From contig CALUZC010000010.1 in NCBI GenBank assembly GCA_944325215.1, forward strand, positions 19,186-83,185: a stretch of DNA of 64,000 bases, read 5' to 3'. The stretch's first letter is position 1. Every line of letters starts with the position of its first letter. This DNA comes from an uncultured Mucispirillum sp. (GTDB taxonomy: Bacteria; Chrysiogenota; Deferribacteres; Deferribacterales; Mucispirillaceae). Both the position numbers and the translations under genes were made by a program. Positions 25,494-34,322 of this stretch are shown here, piece by piece. The notes below the pieces were generated by a model, which did no database searches, had not been told where the DNA came from, and saw nothing but the letters and a program-made list of their open reading frames with translations.

Positions 25494-27065
25494 ATGTCTA
25501 TACTTGAGAGAATAAAACAAATAATCAAAAAAAATAATTCAGCTCAAAACAAAATTATTATCAAAGAAATTTCAAAACAAATAAGCAGTAAAGAACAGAA
25601 AGCAAAATCAGAAAAAGATAATAAATCTCATGAACATAATATTGCTGCTGCTTCTGTAAAAAAACGTGAAAATAGTAAGAAAGCAGGAAGAAAACAAGAG
25701 TTAAAACATATTAATATGGAAGATGAATATGTTGATTTTGGCTCATGGAAAGTTGAAGAGTTTCAAGTTGAATCACGTGATGGGGAGTTGCGTTTTCATG
25801 ATTTAGGTTTGTCAGACAGGCTTATGCGTGGTATTTGTGAGTGTGATTATAAATACTGCACCCCTATTCAGAAAATGATTTTGCCAGAATCTTTAAATGG
25901 TAAAGATGTATCAGGTAAGGCTCAAACAGGAACTGGTAAAACTGCTGCTTTTTTAATCACTTTATTTAAAAGGCTTGCAGACAGTAAAAGCGATGACAAG
26001 ATAAAAGCTTCACCACGTGCATTAATTATGGCACCAACCAGAGAACTTGTTATTCAAATAGAAAAAGATGCCAGAAGTATAGGCAGATACTGCAATATGA
26101 GTATTCAGTCTGTTTTTGGTGGCATTAATTACGAAAAGCAAAAAAGACAAATTGAAAGTAAGGTAATAGATGTTTTAGTGGCAACACCAGGCAGGCTGCT
26201 TGACTATAAAGAACAGGAAATATTAGACTTATCAAAGGTTGAAATTTTAGTTATTGACGAAGCCGATAGAATGCTTGATATGGGCTTTATTCCTGATATG
26301 AAAAAAATAATATCATCACTTCCTTCTAAAAATCAAAGGCAGACAATGCTTTTTAGTGCCACATTAAATGATGATATTTTAAGGCTTGCTTCAAAATGGA
26401 CAAAAGAGCCTGTTAGTATTGAAGTTGAATCAAAAGAAATAACTTCTGAGAATATAGAACAAATTGCTTATATTGCATCGATTAAAGAAAAGTTTGCCAT
26501 AATGTATAATATGATTACAAATGATAATTTAAGTAGAGTAATTGTTTTTGGCAATAGAAGAAATGAAGTTGCCCGCCTTACAGATATGTTTAAAGCCTGC
26601 GGTATATCTGCTGGGCTTTTATCTGGTGATGTAACTCAGTCTAGAAGAATTAAAACATTAGAAGAATTAAGAAATGGCACAATTAGAGTTCTTTGTGCTA
26701 CAGATGTGGCAGCAAGGGGCATACATGTTGATAGTATAAGCCATGTATTTAACTATACACTGCCAGATGATCCAGAAGATTATGTGCATAGAATAGGCAG
26801 AACTGGCAGAGCAGGGGAAAAGGGTGTATCTGTTATATTTGCCACAGAAGAAGATGCATATCTTATTCCTAAAATAGAAAGCTATACAAAACATAAGTTA
26901 AATTATATTAATCCTGATGAAGATTATGTAATCCTTCCAAAAGATTTAAGTAAAATTTTAAGTAAATTTAAAAATATTAAAGGAAGAAAAAGATTTCAAG
27001 ATAATGCAGGCAATGCTGACAGCAGCAAAAATTCTGTAAGAAGGCGTTCTAAAAGAAAAAGATAA
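25494..27065 (+). CDS. DEAD-box ATP-dependent RNA helicase (RhlE/RhlB type)
   Basis: The 523-residue helicase unwinds RNA duplexes in ribosome assembly, mRNA decay or cold adaptation. The first 90 residues are a Lys-rich low-complexity extension. The Q motif is at YCTPIQKMILPE; motif I is AQTGTGKT, Ia PTRELV, Ib TPGRLLD, II DEADRMLDMGF, III SAT, V ATDVAARGIHVD and VI HRIGRTGRAG. The C-terminus is short and Arg/Lys-rich (RRRSKRKR), probably binding RNA. Both extensions resemble those of RhlB/RhlE-like enzymes. It is monocistronic, with AGAAGG before the start. Confidence 0.92.
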   Translation: MSILERIKQIIKKNNSAQNKIIIKEISKQISSKEQKAKSEKDNKSHEHNIAAASVKKRENSKKAGRKQELKHINMEDEYVDFGSWKVEEFQVESRDGELRFHDLGLSDRLMRGICECDYKYCTPIQKMILPESLNGKDVSGKAQTGTGKTAAFLITLFKRLADSKSDDKIKASPRALIMAPTRELVIQIEKDARSIGRYCNMSIQSVFGGINYEKQKRQIESKVIDVLVATPGRLLDYKEQEILDLSKVEILVIDEADRMLDMGFIPDMKKIISSLPSKNQRQTMLFSATLNDDILRLASKWTKEPVSIEVESKEITSENIEQIAYIASIKEKFAIMYNMITNDNLSRVIVFGNRRNEVARLTDMFKACGISAGLLSGDVTQSRRIKTLEELRNGTIRVLCATDVAARGIHVDSISHVFNYTLPDDPEDYVHRIGRTGRAGEKGVSVIFATEEDAYLIPKIESYTKHKLNYINPDEDYVILPKDLSKILSKFKNIKGRKRFQDNAGNADSSKNSVRRRSKRKR

Positions 27066-27081
27066 TTTTTTTATATAATAC

Positions 27082-27108
27082 TTGAAAACTATATAAATTA
27101 AGTATAAT
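27082..27108 (+). promoter_or_regulatory. Putative promoter of mmd operon
   Basis: TATAAT (27103-27108) is a perfect -10, about 42 bp before the mmdA start. The best -35 is TTGAAA (27082-27087), with a short 15-bp spacer. Confidence 0.5.
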
Positions 27109-27149
27109 ATAGCTTTGGATAAAATCTATTCTAATAAGGTGAGGTTTAA

Positions 27150-28700
27150 ATGAGCAAAGACAAAGTAAAAGAGCTTATTGAGCTTCGTGCCCGATTATAT
27201 AAGGGCGGTGGAGATGCTCAGATTGAAAAAATGCACTCTCAAGGTAAATATACAGCCAGAGAGCGTATAGGCATGCTTTTGGATGAAGATACCTTCCAAG
27301 AGAATTTTTTAATGGTACAACACCGTTGTACAGACTTTGGTATGGATAAGAAAGATTTGCCAGCAGACGGTATGGTTACAGGCATGGGGCTTGTAGATGG
27401 CAGGTCTGTATTTGTAGCAAGTCAGGATTTTACTGTTAATGCAGGTACTATGGGTGAAGCAGGTGCTAGAAAAGCCCAAGAACTTATGGATGCAGCTTTA
27501 AAAACTGGTTCACCTTTTATATTTATAAATGACTCAGGCGGTGCCAGAGTTCAAGAAGGTGTTAGTGCCTTATCTGGTTACGGCGGTATTTTCTATCGTA
27601 ACGTATTATTATCTGGTGTTGTACCACAAATCAGTATTATTGCTGGTCCTTGTGCAGGTGGTGCAGCTTATTCTCCTGCTTTAACTGACTTTATTATTCA
27701 AGTTCAGCGTGAAGGGCAAATGTATATTACTGGCCCTAAAATCATTAAAGAAGTTACAGGTGAGGAAGTTTCTCTTGAACAGCTTGGTGGTGTTGACGCC
27801 CAAGCTCACTATTCTGGTGTTGTACATTTTGTTGCAAAATCAGGCCCTGAAGCTTTAGGGCTTGCAAGAAGGCTTTTATCATTCCTTCCATCAAATAATT
27901 CTGAAGAAGCACCAATTATAGAATCATCAAGAAACAGCGTTATTGGTCCTGATGAATCATTTAATTTTATAGTTCCAGAAGACCCAAAAATTCCTTATGA
28001 TATGCATGAAATCATTTGGAGAATTGTAGATAATGCAGATTTTTTAGAAGTTCAAGAAGGCTTTGCTAAAAATATTATAGTTGGTTTTGGTAGATTAAAC
28101 GGTAGAACTATTGGTGTGATAGCTAACCAGCCAGCATTTAAAGCAGGTGTATTAGATATTGACTCATCAGATAAAGCTGCTCGTTTTATCCGTTTCTGTA
28201 ACGCATTTAATATACCTTTAATTACTTTAGTTGACGTTCCGGGGTTTATGCCTGGTGTTGACCAAGAGTACGGCGGTATTATCAGGCACGGTGCAAAATT
28301 ATTATTTGCTTATGCTTCAGCTACTGTTCCAAAATTTACAGTAATTATCCGTAAAGCATATGGCGGTGCATACATTGGTATGTGTTCTAAAGAAATGGGT
28401 GCAGATAGAGTGGCAGCATGGCCAACAGCTGAAATCGCAGTTATGGGTGCAGAAGGTGCTGTTAGTCTGCTTTATGGTAAAGAAATTAAAAATGCAGAAG
28501 ATAAAGCTGCTGAAACTAAAAAAAGACTTGACGAATACAGAGAGCTTTTTGCAAACCCTTATGTGGCAGCAAAAAGAGGCTATATTCACAATGTTATACT
28601 TCCAGCAGATACAAGAAGCTATTTAGCAGCATCTTTAGAAATGTTTGCTTCTAAACGCGAAACTAGACCTTATAAAAAACACGGACTTATTCCGTTATAG
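27150..28700 (+). CDS. mmdA: Methylmalonyl-CoA decarboxylase alpha subunit (carboxyltransferase)
   Basis: The 516-residue protein is an acyl-CoA carboxyltransferase of the PccB/MmdA type. It shows GKYTARERIGMLLD, the N-terminal crotonase-like half with FINDSGGARVQEGV, GGAAYSPALTDF and the C-terminal half with PGFMPGVDQEYGGIIRHGAK and AYGGAYIGMCSK, which form the CoA and carboxybiotin oxyanion holes. In decarboxylases it moves CO2 from (S)-methylmalonyl-CoA to biotin. The following genes (delta, biotin carrier, Na+ pump) show that it serves the membrane decarboxylase rather than a cytosolic carboxylase, because no biotin carboxylase is encoded nearby. Confidence 0.92.
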   Translation: MSKDKVKELIELRARLYKGGGDAQIEKMHSQGKYTARERIGMLLDEDTFQENFLMVQHRCTDFGMDKKDLPADGMVTGMGLVDGRSVFVASQDFTVNAGTMGEAGARKAQELMDAALKTGSPFIFINDSGGARVQEGVSALSGYGGIFYRNVLLSGVVPQISIIAGPCAGGAAYSPALTDFIIQVQREGQMYITGPKIIKEVTGEEVSLEQLGGVDAQAHYSGVVHFVAKSGPEALGLARRLLSFLPSNNSEEAPIIESSRNSVIGPDESFNFIVPEDPKIPYDMHEIIWRIVDNADFLEVQEGFAKNIIVGFGRLNGRTIGVIANQPAFKAGVLDIDSSDKAARFIRFCNAFNIPLITLVDVPGFMPGVDQEYGGIIRHGAKLLFAYASATVPKFTVIIRKAYGGAYIGMCSKEMGADRVAAWPTAEIAVMGAEGAVSLLYGKEIKNAEDKAAETKKRLDEYRELFANPYVAAKRGYIHNVILPADTRSYLAASLEMFASKRETRPYKKHGLIPL

Positions 28701-28709
28701 GAGTTTGCA

Positions 28710-29174
28710 ATGGCTGAAAATATGTATATACAGCTGGCTCAAAACAATGCTGAAAATACACAGACTTATGCTACTACTCACACTGTTAATAACAGTAGAG
28801 ATTGGCATGATACCATAGGTGAAGGCTTAAAAGTTACTGCCACTGGTACTGGTGTTGTATTTGCAGTACTTGCTATTATGATAATATTTATTAATATTAT
28901 CAAAGCAGCAGAACCAGCTATTGAAAAGCTTTTAAAATCAGTGAGGAATACATTAGGTACAAAAGGTGCTGATGATATTTCTCATGATTCATTAAACGAC
29001 CAAAATATTGATAATACTACTTTAGTTCTTATTAGTGCAGCTGTTGCAGCTTATACTCATAATAAGGCAAAGGTTAGGCGTGTAAGAGTACTTCCAGCAA
29101 AAGCAAAACAGGGTGGTAACTGGGCTATGCAGGCAAGAAGTGCATTACAATCATCACACAATAAAAAATATTAA
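28710..29174 (+). CDS. mmdD: Decarboxylase delta/gamma (OadG-like) subunit
   Basis: The 154-residue product has one membrane helix (about residues 45-70, VVFAVLAIMIIFINIIKA), flanked by an unusually long N-terminal segment, and a cytoplasmic tail containing the family motif LISAAVAAYTHNKAKVRRVRVL, found in OadG/MmdD subunits that tether the carboxyltransferase to the beta pump. It starts 9 bp after mmdA and lies before the biotin carrier, the order seen in Veillonella-type operons. The roughly 45 residues before the helix are not typical, since OadG usually starts close to its membrane segment. Confidence 0.85.
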   Translation: MAENMYIQLAQNNAENTQTYATTHTVNNSRDWHDTIGEGLKVTATGTGVVFAVLAIMIIFINIIKAAEPAIEKLLKSVRNTLGTKGADDISHDSLNDQNIDNTTLVLISAAVAAYTHNKAKVRRVRVLPAKAKQGGNWAMQARSALQSSHNKKY

Positions 29175-29195
29175 AAAGATTTAGGAGCATATATT

Positions 29196-29624
29196 ATGAA
29201 AATGAAAATTACTTTACATGGCGTTGCATATGAAGTAGAAGTTGAATTATTAGACAGTGAAGAAGGTTATGGCACTTTAAGCGGCATACCACCTGTATCA
29301 AAATTTGTACAATCTCAACCTATGCCTACAAACCAAAGTAATGACGGCATACTTCCACCACCAAGCAGAGCAGCAGCTGCTGCAGCAGCCGCAGCAGCTG
29401 CTAATGCAGGCGGTAAAACAATTATTTCCCCAGTTGGTGGTACAATTGTAGAAGTAAAATTAAAAGCAGGCGATGCTGTAAAAGTTGGTCAGGAAATATT
29501 AATATTAGAAGCTATGAAAATGCAAACATCTATTAATTCTCCAGTAGATGGCACTATTAAATCTATAAATGTTGCAGCAGGTGATACAGTAAGAGAAAGC
29601 CAAGTGCTTGTAGAATTCCAGTAA
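29196..29624 (+). CDS. mmdC: Biotin carrier protein of Na+ decarboxylase
   Basis: This 142-residue protein has an N-terminal docking segment, a flexible linker rich in Ala and Pro (about residues 48-70, with runs of Ala encoded by GCA/GCT/GCC) and a C-terminal biotinyl domain (about 72-142) with the attachment lysine in EAMKMQTSI. It carries CO2 from MmdA to the MmdB pump. The Ala linker is typical of swinging-arm carriers. A good ribosome site (AGGAG) precedes the start; the gene is 21 bp after mmdD and 25 bp before mmdB. Confidence 0.93.
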   Translation: MKMKITLHGVAYEVEVELLDSEEGYGTLSGIPPVSKFVQSQPMPTNQSNDGILPPPSRAAAAAAAAAAANAGGKTIISPVGGTIVEVKLKAGDAVKVGQEILILEAMKMQTSINSPVDGTIKSINVAAGDTVRESQVLVEFQ

Positions 29625-29649
29625 ACCATTTTTTTGCGGAGGCATTATA

Positions 29650-30780
29650 ATGGATATATTAATAAATTTTATGGATACAGGTGCTCTAGGCGGTTTGCTT
29701 ACGTATAAGCATGTTATTATGCTTATTGTTGGCGGTATTTTCCTGTATCTTGCTATTGCAAAACAGTATGAACCACTTTTACTTGTACCAATTGGTTTTG
29801 GTATAATAGTTGGTAATATTCCAGCAGACCCAATGCTTGAAATGGGCATACATGACCATAACAGTGTATTAGGTTATTTATATAAAGGTGTTGAGCTTGG
29901 AATTTATCCACCACTTGTATTTTTAGGTATTGGTGCTATGACAGACTTTTCTGCCATGCTTTCTCAACCACGCCTTATGCTTTTAGGAGCAGCTGCTCAA
30001 ATTGGTGTATTCCTTACTTTCTTAGGAAGTTTATTTTTAGGCTTCACTTTAAAAGAGGCAGCAGCTATTGGTATTATTGGTGGTGCTGATGGTCCTACAT
30101 CTATATTTGTGGCATCAAAGCTTGCAAAAGATTATTTGCCAGTTATTACATTAGCAGGTTATTCTTACATGGCTTTAGTACCAGTATTACAGCCACCAGT
30201 TATCAGGCTTTTAACTACTAAAAAAGAACGTATGATAAAAATGGCACCTTCCAAACCAGTATCAAAAAGAATGAGGGTGTTATTCCCTATATTTACATTT
30301 ATTATCGTTTCAATGCTTGACCCAGGTGCATTAATATTAATAGGTATGCTTGCATTAGGTAACTTATTAAGAGAATCTGGTGTAACAGAACGTCTTGCAA
30401 AAACAGCAAGAACTGTTATTATTGATACAGTAGTTATTATACTTGGTTTAACAGTTGGTGCTTCCACTCAGGCAGAAAAATTCTTAACACCAGAATCACT
30501 TAAAATATTTGGTTTAGGTGCTTTGGCTTTCTGTGTGGCAACTGCATCAGGCGTTCTTTTTGCAAAACTTATGAATTTATTTACTAAAAATAAAATCAAC
30601 CCTATTATTGGTGCAGCAGGTGTATCTGCGGTGCCACTGTCAGCCAGAGTTTGTCAAATAGAGGGTGCAAAAGAAGACCCATCAAACTTTTTAATTATGC
30701 ACGCTATGGCACCAAACGTAGCAGGGGTTATTGGTTCTGCCGTTGCAGCAGGTGTGTTCATTTCAAAATATGCAGGTTAA
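29650..30780 (+). CDS. mmdB: Na+-translocating decarboxylase beta subunit (ion pump)
   Basis: The 376-residue integral membrane protein has about nine to eleven hydrophobic segments and matches the OadB/MmdB/GcdB family, which decarboxylates carboxybiotin and exports Na+. Diagnostic segments are PPLVFLGIGAMTDFSAML, GIIGGADGPTSIFVASKLA (the ion-binding Asp region) and AAGVSAVPLSARVCQ near the C-terminus. Its presence makes the operon energy-conserving: decarboxylation of methylmalonyl-CoA (or a similar acyl-CoA) would build a sodium gradient. It is the last gene, followed directly by a terminator. Confidence 0.95.
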   Translation: MDILINFMDTGALGGLLTYKHVIMLIVGGIFLYLAIAKQYEPLLLVPIGFGIIVGNIPADPMLEMGIHDHNSVLGYLYKGVELGIYPPLVFLGIGAMTDFSAMLSQPRLMLLGAAAQIGVFLTFLGSLFLGFTLKEAAAIGIIGGADGPTSIFVASKLAKDYLPVITLAGYSYMALVPVLQPPVIRLLTTKKERMIKMAPSKPVSKRMRVLFPIFTFIIVSMLDPGALILIGMLALGNLLRESGVTERLAKTARTVIIDTVVIILGLTVGASTQAEKFLTPESLKIFGLGALAFCVATASGVLFAKLMNLFTKNKINPIIGAAGVSAVPLSARVCQIEGAKEDPSNFLIMHAMAPNVAGVIGSAVAAGVFISKYAG

Positions 30781-30810
30781 TTTATAAAGATAAAATTAAT
30801 CATAATATAA

Positions 30811-30839
30811 AAGGACTGGTAAAAACCAGTCCTTTTTTT
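30811..30839 (+). terminator. Rho-independent terminator of mmd operon
   Basis: AAGGACTGGT pairs perfectly with ACCAGTCCTT across an AAAA loop, followed by seven T. Confidence 0.93.
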
Positions 30840-31067
30840 GTGGATAGAATGTAATAAAGTCTAATATGTAGTAATAATATAATGTAAATATTTTACACAA
30901 TGCCATTATGAACAAAGCAAATAATCTGGGATTTTAAAATAAAAATGATTTATAATATTTTAACTTAATGAACTAAAATCAAAATAAAAGTATAAATTAT
31001 ATATAAAACTCTTGTATATTTTTTTAAAATTATTTATCCTGTTATGAAATAAATTAGATGGTGATAT

Positions 31068-32516
31068 ATGGCTTATAATGATTTACGTGAATTTATTAAA
31101 GCTTTAGAAAAAGCTGGTGAAATTAAAAAAATTAATGCTTTAGTAGATCCAGTTTTGGAAGTGGCAGAAATTACAGACAGAATATCAAAAGATTATGGTC
31201 CTGCTTTAATGTTTGAAAACCTTAATGGTTCAGACCATAACCTTGTAATAAATATATTTGGCTCTATAAAAAGAATGTGTATGGCCTTAGAAGTTGATGA
31301 TTTAGATGAGCTAGGTAATAGAATTATTAATTTAATGGATAAAAATACACCACAGAATTTTATGGATAAATTAAAAAGCTTGCCTATGCTTGTGGAATTA
31401 AGCAATATTTTACCAAAAACAGTGAAAAAAGGACCTTGTAAAGAAGTTATATTAAAAGGTGATGATGTAGATTTATTTAAGTTCCCAGTTATTAAATGCT
31501 GGCCGCAGGATGCAGGAAGATTTATTACTATGCCTTGTGTTTTTACTAAAGACCCAGAAACTGGTGCTAGAAACTGCGGAATGTATAGAATGCAGGTGTA
31601 TGATAAAAATACAACAGGTATGCACTGGCATATTCACCATGGTGGAGCAGACCATTACAGAAAAGCAAAAAGAATGGGTATGGAAAAATTAGAAGTAGCT
31701 GTAGCACTTGGACCTGACCCTGTTGTTACATTTGCAGCTACTGCTCCAGTGCCTGATGGCATTGATGAAATGCTTTTTGCAGGGTTTGTAAGAAAACAGG
31801 CAGTAGAAATGATAAAATGCGAAACTGTTGATTTAGAAGTGCCTGCAAACAGCGAAATAGTATTAGAAGGTTATGTATTAACTGATGAATTAAGAAGGGA
31901 AGGTCCATTTGGTGACCATACAGGTTATTATTCTTTAGCTGATGATTTTCCAGTATTTCATATTACATGTATAACGCACAGAAAAGATGCGATATATCCT
32001 ACTACAATAGTTGGTAAACCACCTATGGAGGACTGCTACATGGGGGTTGCAACTGGTAGAATATTCCTGCCAATACTTAAAAAACAGGTTCCAGAAATTG
32101 TTGATATGTATATGCCACTTGAAGGTGTTTTCCATAACATTATGTTTTTATCTATTGATAAAAAATATCCTATGCAGGCACATAAGATAATGCACTATGT
32201 GTGGGGCACAGGGCAGATGATGTTTACAAAAATGATAGTTATTGTAGATAAAGATGTAGACGTTAAAAATACAAATGAAGTGCTATGGAGAATGGGTAAT
32301 AATGTGGACTGGGAGAGAGATATATGTGTTGTAAAAGGTCCTGTTGATACTTTAGATCATTCTTCCCCTTATGCTTTCTGGGGTAATAAAATAGGTATTG
32401 ATGCTACTAAAAAACTTCCAAGTGAAGGGCATATGAGAGAGTGGCCTGAAGATATTGTTATGAGTGATGATATAAAAGAGAAAGTAACAAAACGCTGGAA
32501 AGAGTACGGTTTATAA
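31068..32516 (+). CDS. ubiD: UbiD-family prenylated-FMN decarboxylase
   Basis: This 482-residue enzyme belongs to the UbiD family, which decarboxylates aromatic or unsaturated acids using prenylated FMN. Landmarks are the N-terminal LREFIKALEKAGEI, the cofactor/metal region RNCGMYRMQVYDKNTTGMHW and the acidic loop LRREGPFGDHTGYYS, containing the E of the R-E-D/E catalytic network. In bacteria with menaquinone a UbiD homologue acts in quinone synthesis (including the futalosine route), and ubiE/menG lies at 17.2 kb; this substrate assignment is inference. The prenyl transferase UbiX is not in the window. It heads a three-gene run with nth (3-bp gap) and larC. Confidence 0.85.
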   Translation: MAYNDLREFIKALEKAGEIKKINALVDPVLEVAEITDRISKDYGPALMFENLNGSDHNLVINIFGSIKRMCMALEVDDLDELGNRIINLMDKNTPQNFMDKLKSLPMLVELSNILPKTVKKGPCKEVILKGDDVDLFKFPVIKCWPQDAGRFITMPCVFTKDPETGARNCGMYRMQVYDKNTTGMHWHIHHGGADHYRKAKRMGMEKLEVAVALGPDPVVTFAATAPVPDGIDEMLFAGFVRKQAVEMIKCETVDLEVPANSEIVLEGYVLTDELRREGPFGDHTGYYSLADDFPVFHITCITHRKDAIYPTTIVGKPPMEDCYMGVATGRIFLPILKKQVPEIVDMYMPLEGVFHNIMFLSIDKKYPMQAHKIMHYVWGTGQMMFTKMIVIVDKDVDVKNTNEVLWRMGNNVDWERDICVVKGPVDTLDHSSPYAFWGNKIGIDATKKLPSEGHMREWPEDIVMSDDIKEKVTKRWKEYGL

Positions 32517-32519
32517 TAT

Positions 32520-33161
32520 ATGGGTGGTAAAAAAGACTTAGTTCCTTTTATGGACTATTTAAAGGAGCTTTTTCCTGAAGCAAGATGTGAGCTTATATAT
32601 AATAACCCTTTTCAGTTATTAGTTGCTACTATACTTTCAGCACAGTGTACAGATAAGCAGGTGAATAAAGTAACACCTGCTTTATTTACAGAATATCCTG
32701 ATGCAAAAAGTATGAGTGAAGCTCCAATAGAAAAAATAGAAGAATTAATCCATTCTACAGGGTTTTATAAAAATAAAGCAAAAAATATAAAAAGTATGGC
32801 ATATGCTTTAGTTAAGGACCATAATGGGCAGGTGCCAGATAATATGGAAGAACTTGTAAAACTACCCGGAGTGGGCAGAAAAACAGCAAATGTGGTGCTT
32901 GGAAATGCATTTAATGTTCCTGGTATGGTTGTAGATACCCATGTAAAAAGGATTACAAACAGATATGGGCTTACAAAAAATTCTGATCCTGAAAAAATAG
33001 AGCAGGATTTAATGAAGATTTTTCCAAAAGAACGCTGGACAGAGCTTTCCCATCAGCTTGTGCTTTTTGGCAGATATTTTTGTGAAGCAAAAAAACCAAA
33101 ATGCAGTGAATGTAAAATTATATCATACTGCCCAGCTTATAAAAAAATGGTTAAAAAATAA
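32520..33161 (+). CDS. nth: Endonuclease III
   Basis: The 213-residue DNA glycosylase/AP lyase removes oxidised pyrimidines. The helix-hairpin-helix LPGVGRKTANVVLG contains the catalytic Lys, and the Asp of the pair is in VVDTHVKRI. The [4Fe-4S] cluster ligands are intact at the C-terminus (CEAKKPKCSECKIISYC, C-x6-C-x2-C-x5-C). Length is normal. It starts 3 bp after ubiD and its stop shares one base with the larC start (TAATG), so the three genes are one transcript. Confidence 0.95.
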   Translation: MGGKKDLVPFMDYLKELFPEARCELIYNNPFQLLVATILSAQCTDKQVNKVTPALFTEYPDAKSMSEAPIEKIEELIHSTGFYKNKAKNIKSMAYALVKDHNGQVPDNMEELVKLPGVGRKTANVVLGNAFNVPGMVVDTHVKRITNRYGLTKNSDPEKIEQDLMKIFPKERWTELSHQLVLFGRYFCEAKKPKCSECKIISYCPAYKKMVKK

Positions 33162-34303
33162 TGAGAGAATTATATTTAAATATGACTAGTGGCATATCGG
33201 GGGATATGACACTGGCTCTGCTTATATCACTTGGTGCAGATAAAGATAAAATATCAAACATACTGTCCAAAATATTAAACCAAAAGGTAGAATTATGCCT
33301 TGAAACTGTATGGCGTCAATCTGTTGCATGTAATAAGTTGAATATAAAATGTAATATAGAGGGCGAACCTTTCAGGCATTTTTCAGATATTAAAAAGATG
33401 ATAGAAAGTTCAGACTGTAAAGACAGTGTAAAAGCAAATGCCATAAAATCATTTGAAATAATAGCAGAAGCAGAAAGCAAAGTGCATGGTATCGATATTG
33501 AAGAAGTGCATTTTCATGAAATAGGTGCAGTAGATACTATTATTGATTTACTAGGTGTAAGTATAGCATTAGATGATTTAGAAATAGAAAAAATTACATC
33601 AAATATAGTGCCACTAGGAACTGGTTTTATAAATGCAGCACATGGGCTTATGCCACTTCCTGCCCCTGCAACACTAAAAATATTACACAACATACCAGTA
33701 AATAAATTAGATGTAGAAGGAGAGCTTGTTACTCCAACAGGAGCTGCCATACTTAAAACATATGTATCAGATTTTACAAACTTATATACTGGTAAAATAA
33801 TAAAAGACAGCTATGCAACAGGTGAAAAAGAATTTAATGGTGTTGTAAATATGCTGCAGGGCATAATTTTAGAAAACGGATACAGTGATGAAATAATCCA
33901 AATATCTACTAATATAGATGATATGACAGGGGAGCAGTTAGGTTATTTATATGAAAAGTTAATGGAAAAAGGTGCGTTAGATGTGGCTTTTATACCTGCT
34001 TTTATGAAAAAAAACAGACCTGCTTATATAGTAAATATTATATTATCAGAAAAAGATAAAGAAAATATAATATATACTCTTTTTAAATATTCATCTACTA
34101 TTGGTATGCGTATAGAAAAAATGAATAGAATCACAATGACAAGAAAAATAGTAGAAAAAGAAGTGCTTGGTGAAAAAATAAGAATAAAAGAGATAACTTA
34201 CCAAGATATAAAAAGATGCAGTCCAGAATATGAAGATATAAAACGAATTGCAGATATAAAAAATATATCAATAGAGGAAGTGTTAAAATATTTTAGGGCT
34301 TAA
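33161..34303 (+). CDS. larC: LarC nickel-pincer cofactor biosynthesis protein
   Basis: The 380-residue protein matches LarC, the CTP-dependent cyclometallase that inserts nickel into the pincer nucleotide cofactor used by lactate racemase (LarA) and relatives. Family signatures are NMTSGISGDMTLALLISLGA, VHFHEIGAVDTIIDLLG, GFINAAHGLMPLPAPATLKIL, GELVTPTGAAIL and STNIDDMTGEQLGYL. In some bacteria larC is split by a programmed frameshift, but here it is one frame of normal length. No larA, larB or larE is in the window. A nickel regulator (nikR) is encoded 7 kb away, suggesting real nickel dependence. Confidence 0.93.
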   Translation: MRELYLNMTSGISGDMTLALLISLGADKDKISNILSKILNQKVELCLETVWRQSVACNKLNIKCNIEGEPFRHFSDIKKMIESSDCKDSVKANAIKSFEIIAEAESKVHGIDIEEVHFHEIGAVDTIIDLLGVSIALDDLEIEKITSNIVPLGTGFINAAHGLMPLPAPATLKILHNIPVNKLDVEGELVTPTGAAILKTYVSDFTNLYTGKIIKDSYATGEKEFNGVVNMLQGIILENGYSDEIIQISTNIDDMTGEQLGYLYEKLMEKGALDVAFIPAFMKKNRPAYIVNIILSEKDKENIIYTLFKYSSTIGMRIEKMNRITMTRKIVEKEVLGEKIRIKEITYQDIKRCSPEYEDIKRIADIKNISIEEVLKYFRA

Positions 34304-34322
34304 ATAAGTAACCCCTGAAATA

